The translations under genes were made by a program, and so were the position numbers. From NCBI GenBank assembly GCA_017591395.1, contig WEDG01005276.1, positions 1 to 64,000 of the forward strand: 64,000 nt of DNA. Direction: 5' to 3'. Every line of letters begins with the position of its first letter. Position 1 is the first letter of the stretch. The stretch comes from Schistocephalus solidus. Its lineage: Eukaryota > Platyhelminthes > Cestoda > Diphyllobothriidea > Diphyllobothriidae. This document shows, piece after piece, positions 10,886-21,431 of the stretch. The notes under the pieces were generated by a model. The model did no database searches, had not been told where the DNA came from, and saw nothing but the letters and a program-made list of their open reading frames with translations.

Positions 10886-11484
10886 ATGTTCCGCGTCGCA
10901 AATACCCTTGAATTGGCATGAAGAACACTGCATAATTAGCGAAAGTCAAGCAACCTCACAAGCGAGAGAAATCACCACGTAAATGAATAAGTACCTGGTT
11001 GGCACGGTCGGACAAAATTGCGCTGATCGAAGTGGTTGCCCTGTGCAACTATTTGACTTAAGCAGCTATTTTTTTATGAAGCCGATGCTCTGGAAAGCCC
11101 GACATACGATGCTGCGGAGCCATCTGCAAGGTAAACGGGATCAGGCCTGATAAGGACTCAAATGATAAATATATAAATTTTGGCCGTAGCTTAGAACGCC
11201 GGGAGAATGCAGTTGCACCTTATCAAAGTGTAAAAATGTCCTCATTCTCTCTCTACCGAGGCTTCTATCCGTTTATGCACCGCCAGGTCGTAGTCCTTTT
11301 TAGTCGTCTGTACCGCTCAACAGAAAAAGCATTGCCGGTGAGTGTAGTTATTAGAAGTAAAAAAGGTTGCTTGGTAGCTGGAACCTGTTCTTTATTCATG
11401 AAAGTTTACGATTTCTTACTAAAGCCCATCGTCAGATATAAAAGAGGGAGGAAAAACAAGCAAGTTATAGGGGGCAGGTGCCCA
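10886..11484. other. Spacer without recognised gene
   Basis: Plus-strand frame 11236-11565 shows no domain. Confidence 0.4.
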
Positions 11485-11690
11485 TCAGACACCAGTGACG
11501 CCATTCCGGAGCTGACTGCGCCGGGCTCTGTATGCCGGCGTCAGATCGATAAGTCGATTGAGTGAGTTGTCATCGGAGGCCCAGGCTTCAAGTAGATAGC
11601 AGCTCGTTTTGCTTCTGGTGTGGGCGATTATTCTCATGGCTCTGAAGTTAAACTCGCGACCCGTTTCGTAGGTGTGATAATCCGTCACCC
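11485..11690 (-). pseudogene. Penelope-like element C-terminal fragment
   Basis: The minus-strand translation YETGREFNFRAMRIIAHTRS followed by LLEAWASDDNSLNRLIDL matches the part that follows the GIY-YIG nuclease in Penelope-like elements (histidine-containing ETGxxF block, then EAWxSD). Upstream and downstream parts are missing. Confidence 0.7.
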
Positions 11691-12183
11691 CGTCTCACAG
11701 CCCGCTTATGCACGTGTATACGCAATCCAAGCATGCGTCCAGTCTGTCCCCTGTAGCTGCGAAGGAAGTTATTCGCTAGTTATGGGGAGTTTAACAACAT
11801 TAGTCTCACTAACTTCAACCTTTCTCTCCGGTCCAAAATGCGAAAATACGGCGATTATGAGACAGCGCGACAGCATCGGACAGTCTGCTTGCCTCACGCA
11901 TTCTGGTTCCTTTAACCAAACAAACTGCACGTTCTAGATTGCAGGACAGTGTTCTCGAGATTTGAGATAGCAGCCGCATATCTCCCGAACTGATTTGGCC
12001 CCACAGTTGACAATATCTGGTGGGCTGTGGTAGTTCAAATGCGTGGAGTAGAGGGGCGGGGGAGCAGAGTAGGTCTTATTCTTTTACTTTCTGCTTCATC
12101 GTAGGCCATAAGTAAAAGCGGGTCAGCTCGAGCTGAGATGAGATTGGCCACCACGGCCCCCTTTCAGGAGAAGCAGACCTGCA
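11691..12183. other. Spacer without recognised gene
   Basis: No family resemblance; 11780-11940 has short chance frames only. Confidence 0.4.
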
Positions 12184-12560
12184 CTAGTCCTTCAAACTAA
12201 CCAAGCGTGGTTTGTCGTACGCCTCGATGGTCATCCCTAATTGAGAACTCAGCAGCAAGGACTGAAGAGGTATATGGACATACTCCATCAGTATATTTGC
12301 GTCGAAAAAGGAACAAATGAGAATGTCCAAGGCTGGACTGCATTCGGACCAATCAAAGAGTATCCTTGAGTGGTTACCATACCGACTAGACTTCTGACTC
12401 ATCTGGCTGATTAGGTAGATCTTCAATTCTGTCAGAAACTGGCGCGATATCAGCACGCCCACGACACGTGGGCGGATCAATAGAGCGGCATGAGAGAGAA
12501 TCGGTTAAGACAGCTCCTTCTAACAATTCCAATGCTGGTTTCATGCAAAGTGTGGATCCT
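12184..12560 (-). mobile_element. Ty3/gypsy-related terminal fragment
   Basis: On the minus strand this shares GGAGCTGTC..TAACC, GATCCGCC(A/C)AC(A/G)TG, GATGAGTCAGA and a TCCGAATGCAGTCCAGCCTT block, in order, with 37130-36960, which adjoins the gag end of the gypsy-like element at 34.8-36.9 kb. It is probably part of an LTR or 5' leader. No coding domain is present. Confidence 0.45.
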
Positions 12561-13522
12561 ACTAGAGATCCGAGGCAATAACAACACTTAGCACATGGGG
12601 GGGGGCAGCACAAACAAAGGACAGCTCCTCTGTCACGTGCGACAGATGGCACCACAGTCCCGATCAATAGGGTTAGGTTATAAAAAGGGAGACTTTCGCA
12701 GCGCCTTCCTCACTGAATCCCTCCACATCCACCTTATTCCTATGGCAAAAAAACCTAATGACGACTGGAAATTAACATGGGAATTATGGCTGATAGGACT
12801 AAATTCACACCAACACGCTAACGCACGAGGTGTTAGCTACTCCGCGTAAATGAGTGCCATAGGGGGAAATTAAGGAAATTTCGCAGTTTGAATAGCACCA
12901 AGCTACCTAGTCAATTTTCGACCATCCAGGCCAAAGTATGAACAGATATGACAACACGACAGTTCGATCGTTGTAAGCGATGATATCCACCGCGGTTCCA
13001 TGGAGTGAATGCAGCAGGGGTGACTTGCGCAGCACCTAGTGAACTCGCTGCGCCCTCATCCACTGTCCACCAGCCGGAGTGGACGCATTAGCTGACGCAA
13101 TGTGAAGGTCCACGTCTAGGCAGGCAACCACGACCCCGGCTTCTAAGGCAGTAGTTATGGGCTCGAGCGGACGGCGCTTCCTGATAAGCGCATTCCGTGA
13201 GCCAATTAGAGCGCAGCCCTTTGTGAGGACGGTTTAACACCTGCAGCGGGTGACCGATCTCATGAACTGTTAACAAAAATTATAAAACACATCTTTGATT
13301 AGGACAGATTACTTAATTGGCATTGTAATATTCATAGCCGTACAAAATAAGCCCGCAAGGTTTCAGACAGCTCGCGACGTCTGGCTTTTTAATGCCCTTC
13401 TTTTTCCACATCTGCGAAAACCGCAGTCGGTGGAAAAGTTAATACTTACACAGTATACATTTTTCCAATTAAATTTCGATGCTCACCGTTCGCTAACGGA
13501 ACTCACTCGTCACATTGTGCCT
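12561..13522. other. Spacer without recognised gene
   Basis: Short chance frames only. 13015-13260 is GC-richer but matches nothing I can name. Confidence 0.4.
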
Positions 13523-13865
13523 TGAAGCCTACTCTTGAGCCTCGCCAACAGCCGCACAGTGGCTAGTAGTAGAATAGGCAGATGAACATTGCCGGCAAAG
13601 ACAAGGGAGACTGGAATGGTCAGGTCGCGGGTTCGATCCTCTGGTGGTGCACCATCTGGGGTTGGGTATGAGTGGCTGACGATGGCTAATAAGCCAGAAA
13701 TGGCCATTCCAGTCTCCCTTGTCCTTGCCGGCAATATCAATCTGCCTATTCTACTACTAGCTGCTGTGTGGCTGCTGGCGGGGCTCAAGAGTAAGCCTCA
13801 GGGCAGAGCGGAACGAGCGAGTTCCTTTAGCGATCGCAAGCTTTCATCAACGAATGCAAGTCAGT
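13523..13865 (+). mobile_element. SINE folded into a 99-bp-arm inverted repeat
   Basis: The plus-oriented SINE has a B-box-like GGGTTCGATCC near 13629, GTATGAGTGGCTGACGATGG, and a 3' body. Its 3' body (13702-13800) is repeated in inverted orientation upstream (13523-13621), leaving an 80-bp spacer that holds the tRNA-related part. Matching pieces include CTAGTAGTAGAATAGGCAGA against TCTGCCTATTCTACTACTAG. The arms have roughly a dozen mismatches. The SINE 3' tail continues to about 13865. The open frame across it (13589-13906) is a by-product. Confidence 0.8.
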
Positions 13866-13890
13866 ATTCCCGATTTAAATCGGTAAGACA

Positions 13891-14040
13891 ACATGCCCGT
13901 GGCTGAATGTTTAGAGAGTTGGACTCCTGATCAACGGGTCACGAGTTCGATCAGCAGGTTCGGGGTATGACTGGCTGATGACGGCTGATAAGCCAGGGAT
14001 TGCAATTCCACTTTCCATTGTTTTTTTTCTGGCAATATTC
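13891..14040 (+). mobile_element. SINE, 3'-truncated
   Basis: CGTGGCTGAATGTTTAGAGA head, B-box-like GAGTTCGATC, then GGGTATGACTGGCTGATGAC and GCTGATAAGCCAG as in the other copies. The 3' half is absent after about 14040. Confidence 0.75.
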
Positions 14041-14439
14041 ATCTGGAAATTCAAATATGTCTACCGAAAATGAGAGCAAAAATATCCTGTCTTGTATTGA
14101 CTTGGTAGCAAATCAATTATTTGTCGGCTGGCTTTTGAAATTGAGCCGCTATCTTTTCTGCTCTCCATTTGCATGTGAATCCTCTTATATATACGTCAAT
14201 TGGCCTATTTCACCCATTTAAAAACTGAATTTTTACCTTATTTGTTTATTCGAACAACAAAAATGAGGTCATCAGCGCAAGACGCTGGCAACATTTTGAA
14301 GGAAGTACAAATTGATCGATATTTAGAGGGGCATTCAAGCACGATTTTTCACGGTGAACGGAGGACCTTTTTTTGCTGAAATTTTTGGAGTTTAACTTTC
14401 AAAAATAAAGCGTAGCTCTCTCTCTCTAAATCTATAGCC

Positions 14440-14830
14440 AACGAAAGGGTATACTTAGGTTATAAAAAGATTTCTAATCTCCGAATAATTTTAAGGCCGA
14501 CCCGCCTTCGTATTTACGTTTAGGGGTTTAGGATCTACATGCTGTATGCTTTCACTATAGCGAAAAACATACATTCCGCTATGCCAGTAAGAAGATACCA
14601 TGTGGTGTATCTAAGCGGACGGATATGGGCGTTTAACGGTAGTAAAAGTCTCAAAATTCGAAACTTTTGAAAACATACATATGGCCTTTTTCAAAATAGT
14701 ATGTCAGAGGAAGACGTGATTGGTTATCGAAAGAATGCAGGAAAGGACATTTTGTTTATGTTTTCTATAAAAATGTATCGAATTTATAAAAGCATACAAA
14801 ATCACTATAAAAGGATCCTGCTACGTAAGT
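14440..14830 (+). repeat. Degraded foldback-element fragment
   Basis: Contains inner-arm pieces of the foldback element: GAGGAAGACGTGATTGG, TATGTTTTCTATAAAAATG, and the palindromic block CTACGTAAGTAGCCATTTTT. No termini. Confidence 0.5.
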
Positions 14831-15139
14831 AGCCATTTTTACCAAGTGTGGTTTTTGCAGACGTCCAAAAAGAAGTGCACTCAAAAATCGATATTATAGA
14901 GTTTATGAAATATAAGAGGATCATGCCATACGATTATCAATCTCGCAACTCGAAATAGGTGATCCTTCCTAATCTAAAATGATTTTCATAATTTCGGTTA
15001 AGCTTTCAGGAGTTTCAGTCATTGACTGCGTGTGGCAGCCGGCCCTGACAAGGAACTTCGCTGCATACACACTGGAAGGGGCTCTTATTGGCTCGCGGCA
15101 GGCGTTAATCGCACAGAGCAGCCCGCACCTATGCTGCCG

Positions 15140-15657
15140 TACGATAATTCGAGCGTCGATTTCGACTGTCCACCGCATGCTGCAAGGAAGGGTGGTGCAG
15201 GGACGGTGACTTGCGCGTGAATTAGTTTAAAGTGATAGTAGCCTTGCGCTGCATCTACCGCACTCTCTCTCCTCCTCCCCCACCTGAGCCCGGTGTCATG
15301 ACAGAGTCAAGAAGACCGGAGATGGGAGTGGGCGCAGGTGACTGGCGCAGCCGGAGCCGCCCCTGGGCGTACCACCACATCTGGCTCGGATTCCACGGAG
15401 TGGGAGTGCCATAAAGGCCACAGTGACAAGGAGCCATTGCAGTCTGACTCTCAGTCCACCAGTCAGCCACTCCATACAAAACACACTTTGGGCTGACCAC
15501 GCGATCCGAGTTATCCCGTCAGTTGGCAACCTTCCAAGCCACGGCTTTTAGCGCATCGTGATAGTTTCAGGTGCGTCAGATTGTTTAGTGACGAAAATGC
15601 GCTGAGCCGTCGACTTCACTCTCTCTCCCCACCCCCACCCCTCCAAGCCGGTCAGTT
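15140..15657 (-). repeat. Zinc-finger LINE 3' UTR copy
   Basis: Reads on the minus strand as the second UTR unit and part of the first, ending at 15140 with the GTCGAAATCGACGCTCGA-type terminus. It includes the CACGATGCGCTAAAAGCCGTGG hairpin at about 15540-15560. 5'-truncated. Confidence 0.8.
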
Positions 15658-15705
15658 TTCTGCCGTACACGCACGCATTTGCAGTCACCAGGACCTATTC
15701 TGTTT

Positions 15706-15991
15706 TCACAGTGGTATTTGACCAAAAGAGGAGGGCAAAAGGGCAAGGAACTGACCGGATACATCCGGTGTGAGAAGACTTGCAGACGCGGGTGATAGTA
15801 AAAGATCCCGACTGTCATCCAGCAGGGAGGAAGTTTCAAACGGACGGTTCGCCTCATTTTCCAACGCGTGCGCCAAGCCATTAACCTCCAGCAGAGTGAA
15901 GCCAGTGGAGGCAACCTTCTCAGCCAAACTTGCGGCTAGGCAGTACTCGGATTCATCCAGCTTCAGATCACCATCTGAATCCACCTGCTTC
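15706..15991 (-). CDS. Putative exon with an EF-hand calcium-binding loop
   Basis: The minus-strand frame follows an acceptor (CTGCAG at 15997-15992; an alternative AAGCAG ends at 15985). It begins with DSDGDLKLDESEYCLAASLA, which has Asp at loop positions 1, 3, 5 and 9 and Glu at 12, a canonical 12-residue EF-hand loop. The helix-like segment LLEVNGLAHALENEANRP follows, then a Ser/Leu-rich tail to a stop at 15706. One EF-hand is visible; the paired hand and the rest of the protein were not found. An EH-domain or other calcium-binding protein is possible. The exon abuts a LINE UTR insertion, so the gene may be broken. Confidence 0.5.
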
Positions 15992-16731
15992 CTGCAGACA
16001 GACCGGGAGGAGGGAAAAAGAAGTGCCTACAAATGACGGGCAACAAACAGCACAAGATATCCAGACTGCAGAGTTATTACCTAGGAAAAGGCACTCAGAG
16101 GCAAGACGTTTACCTCTAGTGCACTCGCCGGATAGCTATCGACTCACTCTTTTCAGATGCTGAGGTCCTCGACCAAAGTGCTTCTTCAAATTTGGCACAA
16201 AAGTGAAGGCAGTATTTTGATCGCTAAGGCTTACAAATACCTGCATTTGAAGCGCAATACGTGTTTTTAGTTACGCTTAGTCTTAGTACTCGAGTAATAT
16301 TGTTAAGAGTATGAATCAGGTCGGATAACCGACGAATAGCAGTTATAAACATGAGAGAAGCATTCTGAAAGAATAAATCTCTGTGAGCTTCTGGAGGAGC
16401 CTCATATTTATGGAAAGTTTTAAAGTGAAGTAGTATAAGAAAGAATTGTTTTTGTATCTTCAACTTATAATACTACAGAATTTCTAGTAACATCTTAAAT
16501 TAGCTGAAAATACATATACCACTGATGCGAATATAAAAACAGTTTGCTGGGTTGGGATTATATTCAATATTAATGCATATTCCAAACTAACTTAACTTCT
16601 CTTTAGCATTTTGAAACGTATCGAGGTAAGAATAAACTATAACAATAGGAACGTCCCGCACAAGTATTAATCACGGTCCTGGATAAAATTCCACGAAGGA
16701 TAAATATTTTCGTGTCTAAATTATAACAGTA
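15992..16731. other. AT-rich spacer
   Basis: No gene recognised; short frames only. Confidence 0.4.
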
Positions 16732-16829
16732 GCCCTAATCTTACCCCTAGTCCTACCCTAAACCCTGACCATACAGTTCAAACTAAACATAACCCTAAAC
16801 TTAACCCTAACGATATGCCCAACCCTATT
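16732..16829. repeat. Degenerate telomere-like CCCTAA repeats
   Basis: Several dispersed CCCTAA units in one orientation (CCCTAATCTTACCCC, TACCCTAAACCCTGACC, AACCCTAAACTTAACCCTAA) with imperfect spacing. Animal and flatworm telomeres are TTAGGG repeats, so this is an interstitial telomere-like block or a chance A/C-rich satellite. Confidence 0.55.
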
Positions 16830-16919
16830 TTCCCTGGAATTTGGCGCAGACACCCATGTTTCATGATTTCGTGTCCTGTTTACGGGGCCTATTTAAGTCA
16901 TCCTTGTCCTATTGACACA

Positions 16920-16995
16920 CTGTGGATGAAATGTCAATCGAAATTCTGAAATGTGTCTTCGATTCGACCACATTACTTAAGAAGAGTTGTTGCCA
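16920..16995 (-). repeat. Solo terminal fragment of the foldback element
   Basis: GAAATTCTGAAATGTGTCTT followed by CGATTCGACCACATTACTTA matches the terminal inverted repeat at 18790-18860 (inverted). Only one arm is present. Confidence 0.6.
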
Positions 16996-17282
16996 TGGCA
17001 ACAATATCCGCAGACGGGGCGTATGCTGAGTTGAAGATTCATTTATTGAAAAATCCCATTGGGCGAGCCAAGAGATAAATTCCCCCTTCCCAATTTGTTG
17101 TTTGCTTCATTGTCTTTTTTGCTCCCCCCCCCACCTTCCCCTTCAAGCACGCACACCTAACGCTCGGGTACCGGCTTTCAGCAATGTCACATCCTTCATA
17201 AGTGCCCTGTTTACTATATGTTTACTTCGCAATATGCTTAATACTAACTCAGCCTGCCTCAAGTTTTCCTGACACAGTCTGG

Positions 17283-17412
17283 CCACCGGAATCAGACAGG
17301 TGAGGGGTGGAGGGGAGTGTGCAGTAGATGCCGCGCAAGTCACTGTTCTGCGCCCACTTCGTGTGGCACACCGTGAACTTTGTCGTTCGCTGTGGTCGAA
17401 TTGCCAGCATTA
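17283..17412 (+). repeat. Diverged zinc-finger LINE 3' end
   Basis: GTGAGGGGTGGAGGGGAGTG, GCAGTAGATGCCGCGCAAG, then a diverged GTGTGGCACACCGTGAACTT and GTGGTCGAATTGCC end. Order and spacing follow the LINE 3' terminus. Confidence 0.6.
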
Positions 17413-17917
17413 CTTCCCTATCCAGTCCCTTGACTCACCAAGATCAAGCACGGAGCCCTTCGGCCGTGAGCCAGCGCTCCTGGCTTAGATGTGACGTTGA
17501 GTGAGAAAGCCGCCCTTTCGGAACCACTGTTCCCCAGTAGATCGAACCAGCGTGCCAGAACCATAGACCTGCGGTCTTTTGTCCGCCATGCGTGGATGCC
17601 TCTTGAGGGTTTCAAGACTGTTTGTGAGCGGCATTAAGTACATGGCATAATACTGTTGTGGATTGTGGTCTTACAGGTACCCGTCGCTAGTCATATCTGA
17701 AGGCATTACCCTAATATGGTTTTCAACTGCTCGTTCATCGGGCTAGAGGGTCTATTTATTGCACAGGTGGCTGCTTCACTATCTGCCGTCTGCTAATTCG
17801 CTTGTTAGCCCACAGGCGGGCATGCAGGTCGGTTCTTCCATCTCATAGTCTCTATGGTTCCTACTCATGCTCTTATCCCTCCTCCGTACGTAGTTGCCGG
17901 CAGCACAAAACGTAATC
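17413..17917. other. Spacer without recognised gene
   Basis: Short chance frames only. Confidence 0.4.
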
Positions 17918-18869
17918 TACAGTAGATGCCCTATCTCATGAAATATCGACCGACATTCTGAAATTTGTCTTCTAGTCAATCAAATTACTTAAGTAGGGTT
18001 GTTGTATTGACTAACTTGCAGCCTAATCCCAAGATATTTCTCTCACGGTAGGATGCCGTCTTTGGAACAAGGTTCTTTGTAACCGCCTACAAAAAGTATA
18101 CTCTGTAAGAATGGTTAATTAAGTAGTATGTATTTTTCTCACTGAGTTTTAATGTACTTATAAATTCTAATACACTTGATAGAAAATATACAAAAATATT
18201 CTTACTTATACTCGTTTGGTAGCAAATTGAATCTTCGTTAAATTTTGTATTTGGAGAAAGAGTACCTTTCGGTTTTAAGTTTCTAATTATGAGATTTTTA
18301 AGACCGTGAAACGTTTATCCATAATGCATCGTATCTGTCAAGTTACTAATGCTGCCTATACAACATGATCCTTATCCATTGCACAATATTGTGAGAAATG
18401 TGTAACCTCTTCCTCATAGGGTAGAGAAATGCGTGATTTTCCTTGCACAGAATTCATACAGTAGGTAGTTTGGAAACTTTGAATGCAATTGTAACGACTG
18501 GTAGGGTTACAGATTATTCAGCAATTTAGAAACTTATTAAAACCTAAAGATACCCTTTCTTCAAGTAAAGCCTTGGAAGAAGATGCAATCCGCTACCAAA
18601 TGAGCGTAAGAAATAATATTTTTGCTCATGTTTTCTATCAAATATATTTGAACTCATAAGGACAGAAAACATCAGCGAGGAAAATGCATACTACTTAAGT
18701 AGTCATTTTTTCAGAGTCAAATTTTTGTAGGCAGTCAGAAAGGAGCCCGTTCAAAAGCCAACATCGTACTGTGACAAGATCGTCAATATAACAACCCTAC
18801 TTAAGTAATTTGGTCGAATCGAAGACAAATTTCAGAATTTCGGTTGAAATTTCATGACAACCTACTGTA
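17918..18869. mobile_element. Foldback DNA transposon (copy 2)
   Basis: Left end TACAGTAGATGCCCTATCTC; the right end reads TACAGTAGGTTGTCATGAAA on the minus strand. The arms pair for several hundred bases, with the shared blocks TTCTGAAATTTGTCTTC and AATTACTTAAGTAGGGTTGT. No coding capacity. It is better preserved at its ends than copy 1. Confidence 0.85.
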
Positions 18870-19341
18870 TGTCAATTATGGATACATGGGTTGCAGCGGT
18901 CTAAGTAGTAGACTGATGCCACTACTCGTGAGGAACGATGTGTAAGATGCCATATGGTCACACCGGTAAGGCACTCCAAGGAAATAGTTCTCGTAAAAGG
19001 CAAAACCGAAACACAAGTGCAGTCACGAGCTGACATGACACAAGCAAACTGACCTAGTAAAAGATACTGCAGGTAAATCCGTCTATCGTAAAGTACGTGT
19101 GAATAAGAAAACGAATATATTGAAAGAACACGGAAGTGCTTCATGGTGTGAGGAGGATGAGGAGTTAAGTTAATTCCCACTTGTAAGAACCGGTAATAAA
19201 TCTGCGGGCATCAGCTCGAATGCTCTATCTTCCACCATAATGTTCTTTATGAGCTTCACCAAAACATTTTGGCGTGAGCCTGCCTCTTTATAAATTAGGT
19301 AACAGGTTGCAATACTGCTAAATAGCTAAGCGAAGATGGCC
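18870..19341. other. Spacer without recognised gene
   Basis: No family resemblance in the minus-strand frame 19180-18872. Confidence 0.4.
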
Positions 19342-20219
19342 AAAGGATTCTGAGATTGGGCGAAATCCGAACCAAGAGGCGTTGAGTGTATTTCTTCATC
19401 CCGTCGTGATTAGTTTTGCGCGTTTGAATTTTTCTTTAACGATTTTGTAAGTGGCATCCAAATCAATATGCCGGTTGATACATGCCTCATCTGAGTGCAT
19501 TGCTTCCAGAAATTCACGGCCTTTTATGATTGGGCAGATGCCAACAATCCGTGTTTTTCTCCCATGCAAATTTATGTCCGGTTTCCAGTGTATGCATAGC
19601 GACTTGGGATAAATGGTCTCAGTCTTCTAACCGCCAACTGATGTTCGTGTAGGCGGGTTGAGACAGATTTCCAGTTTGGCCACAATAAACGGCATTACAA
19701 CTGGAACATGGAATTTTGTAGACAACACCTTTTTTATCAAGGAAGCTAACCCTGCCCTTAGGGTGTACAAGCTGTGAGCGTAAAGTAGATGTAGGGTGGT
19801 GTGCTACTTTGTATCTGGTGTTTTTTAAGCTGTCTTTCGACAAGCTCCAGATACATTTTTAATGTACGGGAGAGTTCACCAGGTCATTGTTTTGGGTGCC
19901 TGGGTGGCCGTGTTGTTTGAAATACCTTTCTCTTTGGATTTTTGTCGCTTTAGACAACGATACACGAAGTCACGGGGTATCCATTTTAGAAAAACAAGTT
20001 AAAGAAGTATTTCATTTCTGCTCGATAACTTTCTTCATCAGAGCAATGTGTTTTGGCTCGATTTAGGAGACTGTAGACAGAACTCCTTTTCTGAGAGATA
20101 GGATGCCACATACAAAATCGTTAAGGAAAAATTCAAACGCCAAAAACCAATCACGACGGGATGACGAAATACACTCAAAGCCTATTGGTTCGGATTTTGC
20201 CCAATCTCAGAATCCTTTG
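19342..20219 (-). mobile_element. Penelope-like element fragment with GIY-YIG domain
   Basis: The minus-strand frame 19843-19619 contains LRSQLVHPKGRVSFLDKKGV and VYKIPCSSCNAVYCGQTG, the start of a GIY-YIG nuclease as found C-terminal to the reverse transcriptase in Penelope-like elements. The active-site Arg region that follows is frameshifted; after it comes VAMHTLETGHKF, the conserved ETGH block. The fragment lies between a 118-bp inverted repeat (19342-19459 and 20101-20219) that itself reads as the element's 3' coding end. No reverse-transcriptase domain is present. Confidence 0.75.
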
Positions 20220-20340
20220 TTTAGCATGGTTAATTGATTAATTGTTCCTGTACACTGCCCGTAGTCTGAAGACGAGCTAGGGACCAGTATCGAAAAATTT
20301 ACGCATTAAAGTTTCGATTTTTCCCAAAGAATTTCGTCTT

Positions 20341-20344
<4 letters not shown>

Positions 20345-20424
<80 letters not shown>
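20345..20424. repeat. (TA)n microsatellite, left
   Basis: About 80 bp of pure TA ending at the left arm of the palindrome. Confidence 0.95.
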
Positions 20425-20425
<1 letters not shown>

Positions 20426-20671
20426 ATAGTGTGGGGCTCACCGATCTGCTTAAGGAACATGTATGTTCCGTTGTGCCCTGGAGCTCAGACTAGAGCCCTC
20501 GCAGGCGGTCGCATAGCGAAATGGCCATTCCGGTCTCTATTGTCTTTGTCGGTTCAATTTCATCATATGCTGCACGTCGCTATGCGACCGCCTGTGAGAG
20601 CTCTAGTCTGAGCTCCAGGGCATAACGGAACAAACATGTTCCTTAAGCAGATCGGTGAGTCCCACACTATC
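20425..20671. repeat. Large palindrome with 95-bp arms between TA tracts
   Basis: The left arm 20425-20519 and right arm 20577-20671 are reverse complements with about 7-8 mismatches (GATAGTGTGGGGCTCACCGA against TCGGTGAGTCCCACACTATC; GAGCTCAGACTAGAGC in both). The 57-bp spacer starts ATGGCCATTCCGGTCTCTAT, a SINE body motif. The right arm (CTCCAGGGCATAACGGAAC, GCAGATCGGTGAG) follows the SINE 3' end of the copy at 3118, so the structure is an inverted SINE-tail pair. Confidence 0.9.
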
Positions 20672-20686
20672 ATATATATATCATAC

Positions 20687-20742
<56 letters not shown>
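20672..20742. repeat. (TA)n microsatellite, right
   Basis: TA repeat with an interruption (ATCATACATTATA) near 20680-20690, following the right arm. Confidence 0.95.
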
Positions 20743-20745
<3 letters not shown>

Positions 20746-20885
20746 GAAGTTTTGGACTTCTGATCCACAGATCGCGGGTTTGAGCCTTGGGTGGGGTACA
20801 ATCTAGGGTTGGGTATAACTGGTTGATGACGGCTAATGAGTCAGAAATGGCCATTCCAGACTCTCCTGTCTTTGTCGGCCTTGTT
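20743..20885 (+). mobile_element. SINE, 5' and 3' truncated
   Basis: GGACTTCTGATCCACAGATC, B-box-like GGGTTTGAGCC, GGGTATAACTGGTTGATGAC, AATGGCCATTCCAGACTCTC. It is fused to the dispersed repeat that follows. Confidence 0.75.
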
Positions 20886-21055
20886 CTTCACCGGGCACCT
20901 GTGTCAACCTTCCTTGTCCTGAACTTTAAATACTCAATAAGCTGCAGTTTTTTCTCCTGAAAACACCTGAAACAACGATCGGGAGTTTTTTCACTGTCAG
21001 CTTGACCCTCTACTGTATATATTTTTAGACCTTGCCTGTAAACTGGCAATAAATA
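20886..21055 (+). repeat. Dispersed repeat shared with 55127-55310
   Basis: Reads TTCACCGGGCACCTGTGTCA, GCTGCAGTTTTTTCTCCTGA, CACTGTCAGCTTGACC, and ends in GCCTGTAAACTGGCAATAAA. The same blocks occur in reverse complement at 55127-55310. Origin unknown; it could be a terminal part of an LTR element or a SINE. Confidence 0.65.
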
Positions 21056-21400
21056 AATACAACAATTATATCATAATATATATGCTATTATATGCGTCGT
21101 GGACCACAGCAAGACGGCGGTCGAACGGGGAAAATCCGGGTGTTGTGCGAAATGCGGCAAATGAAAACCACGAAAAGTCAAACATGGCTTGTGTTAGAGG
21201 TCTGGTCTTACTCCCCGAAAGGTTAAAGAATAAAGGTCGATTAGCGAGAGGAGGTGAGTGAAGTAAGGAAGATATGCGGTACGCTTACGTACCATATGGT
21301 CAAGGCGACGGAAGAAGAGATGCCAAATTGGGTCTGAAACAGACGGGAGGCGTCCTCCCAACTGACCAAAGGTCTTGCTGTTCCAGAACTGTCATTTCGA

Positions 21401-21431
<31 letters not shown>

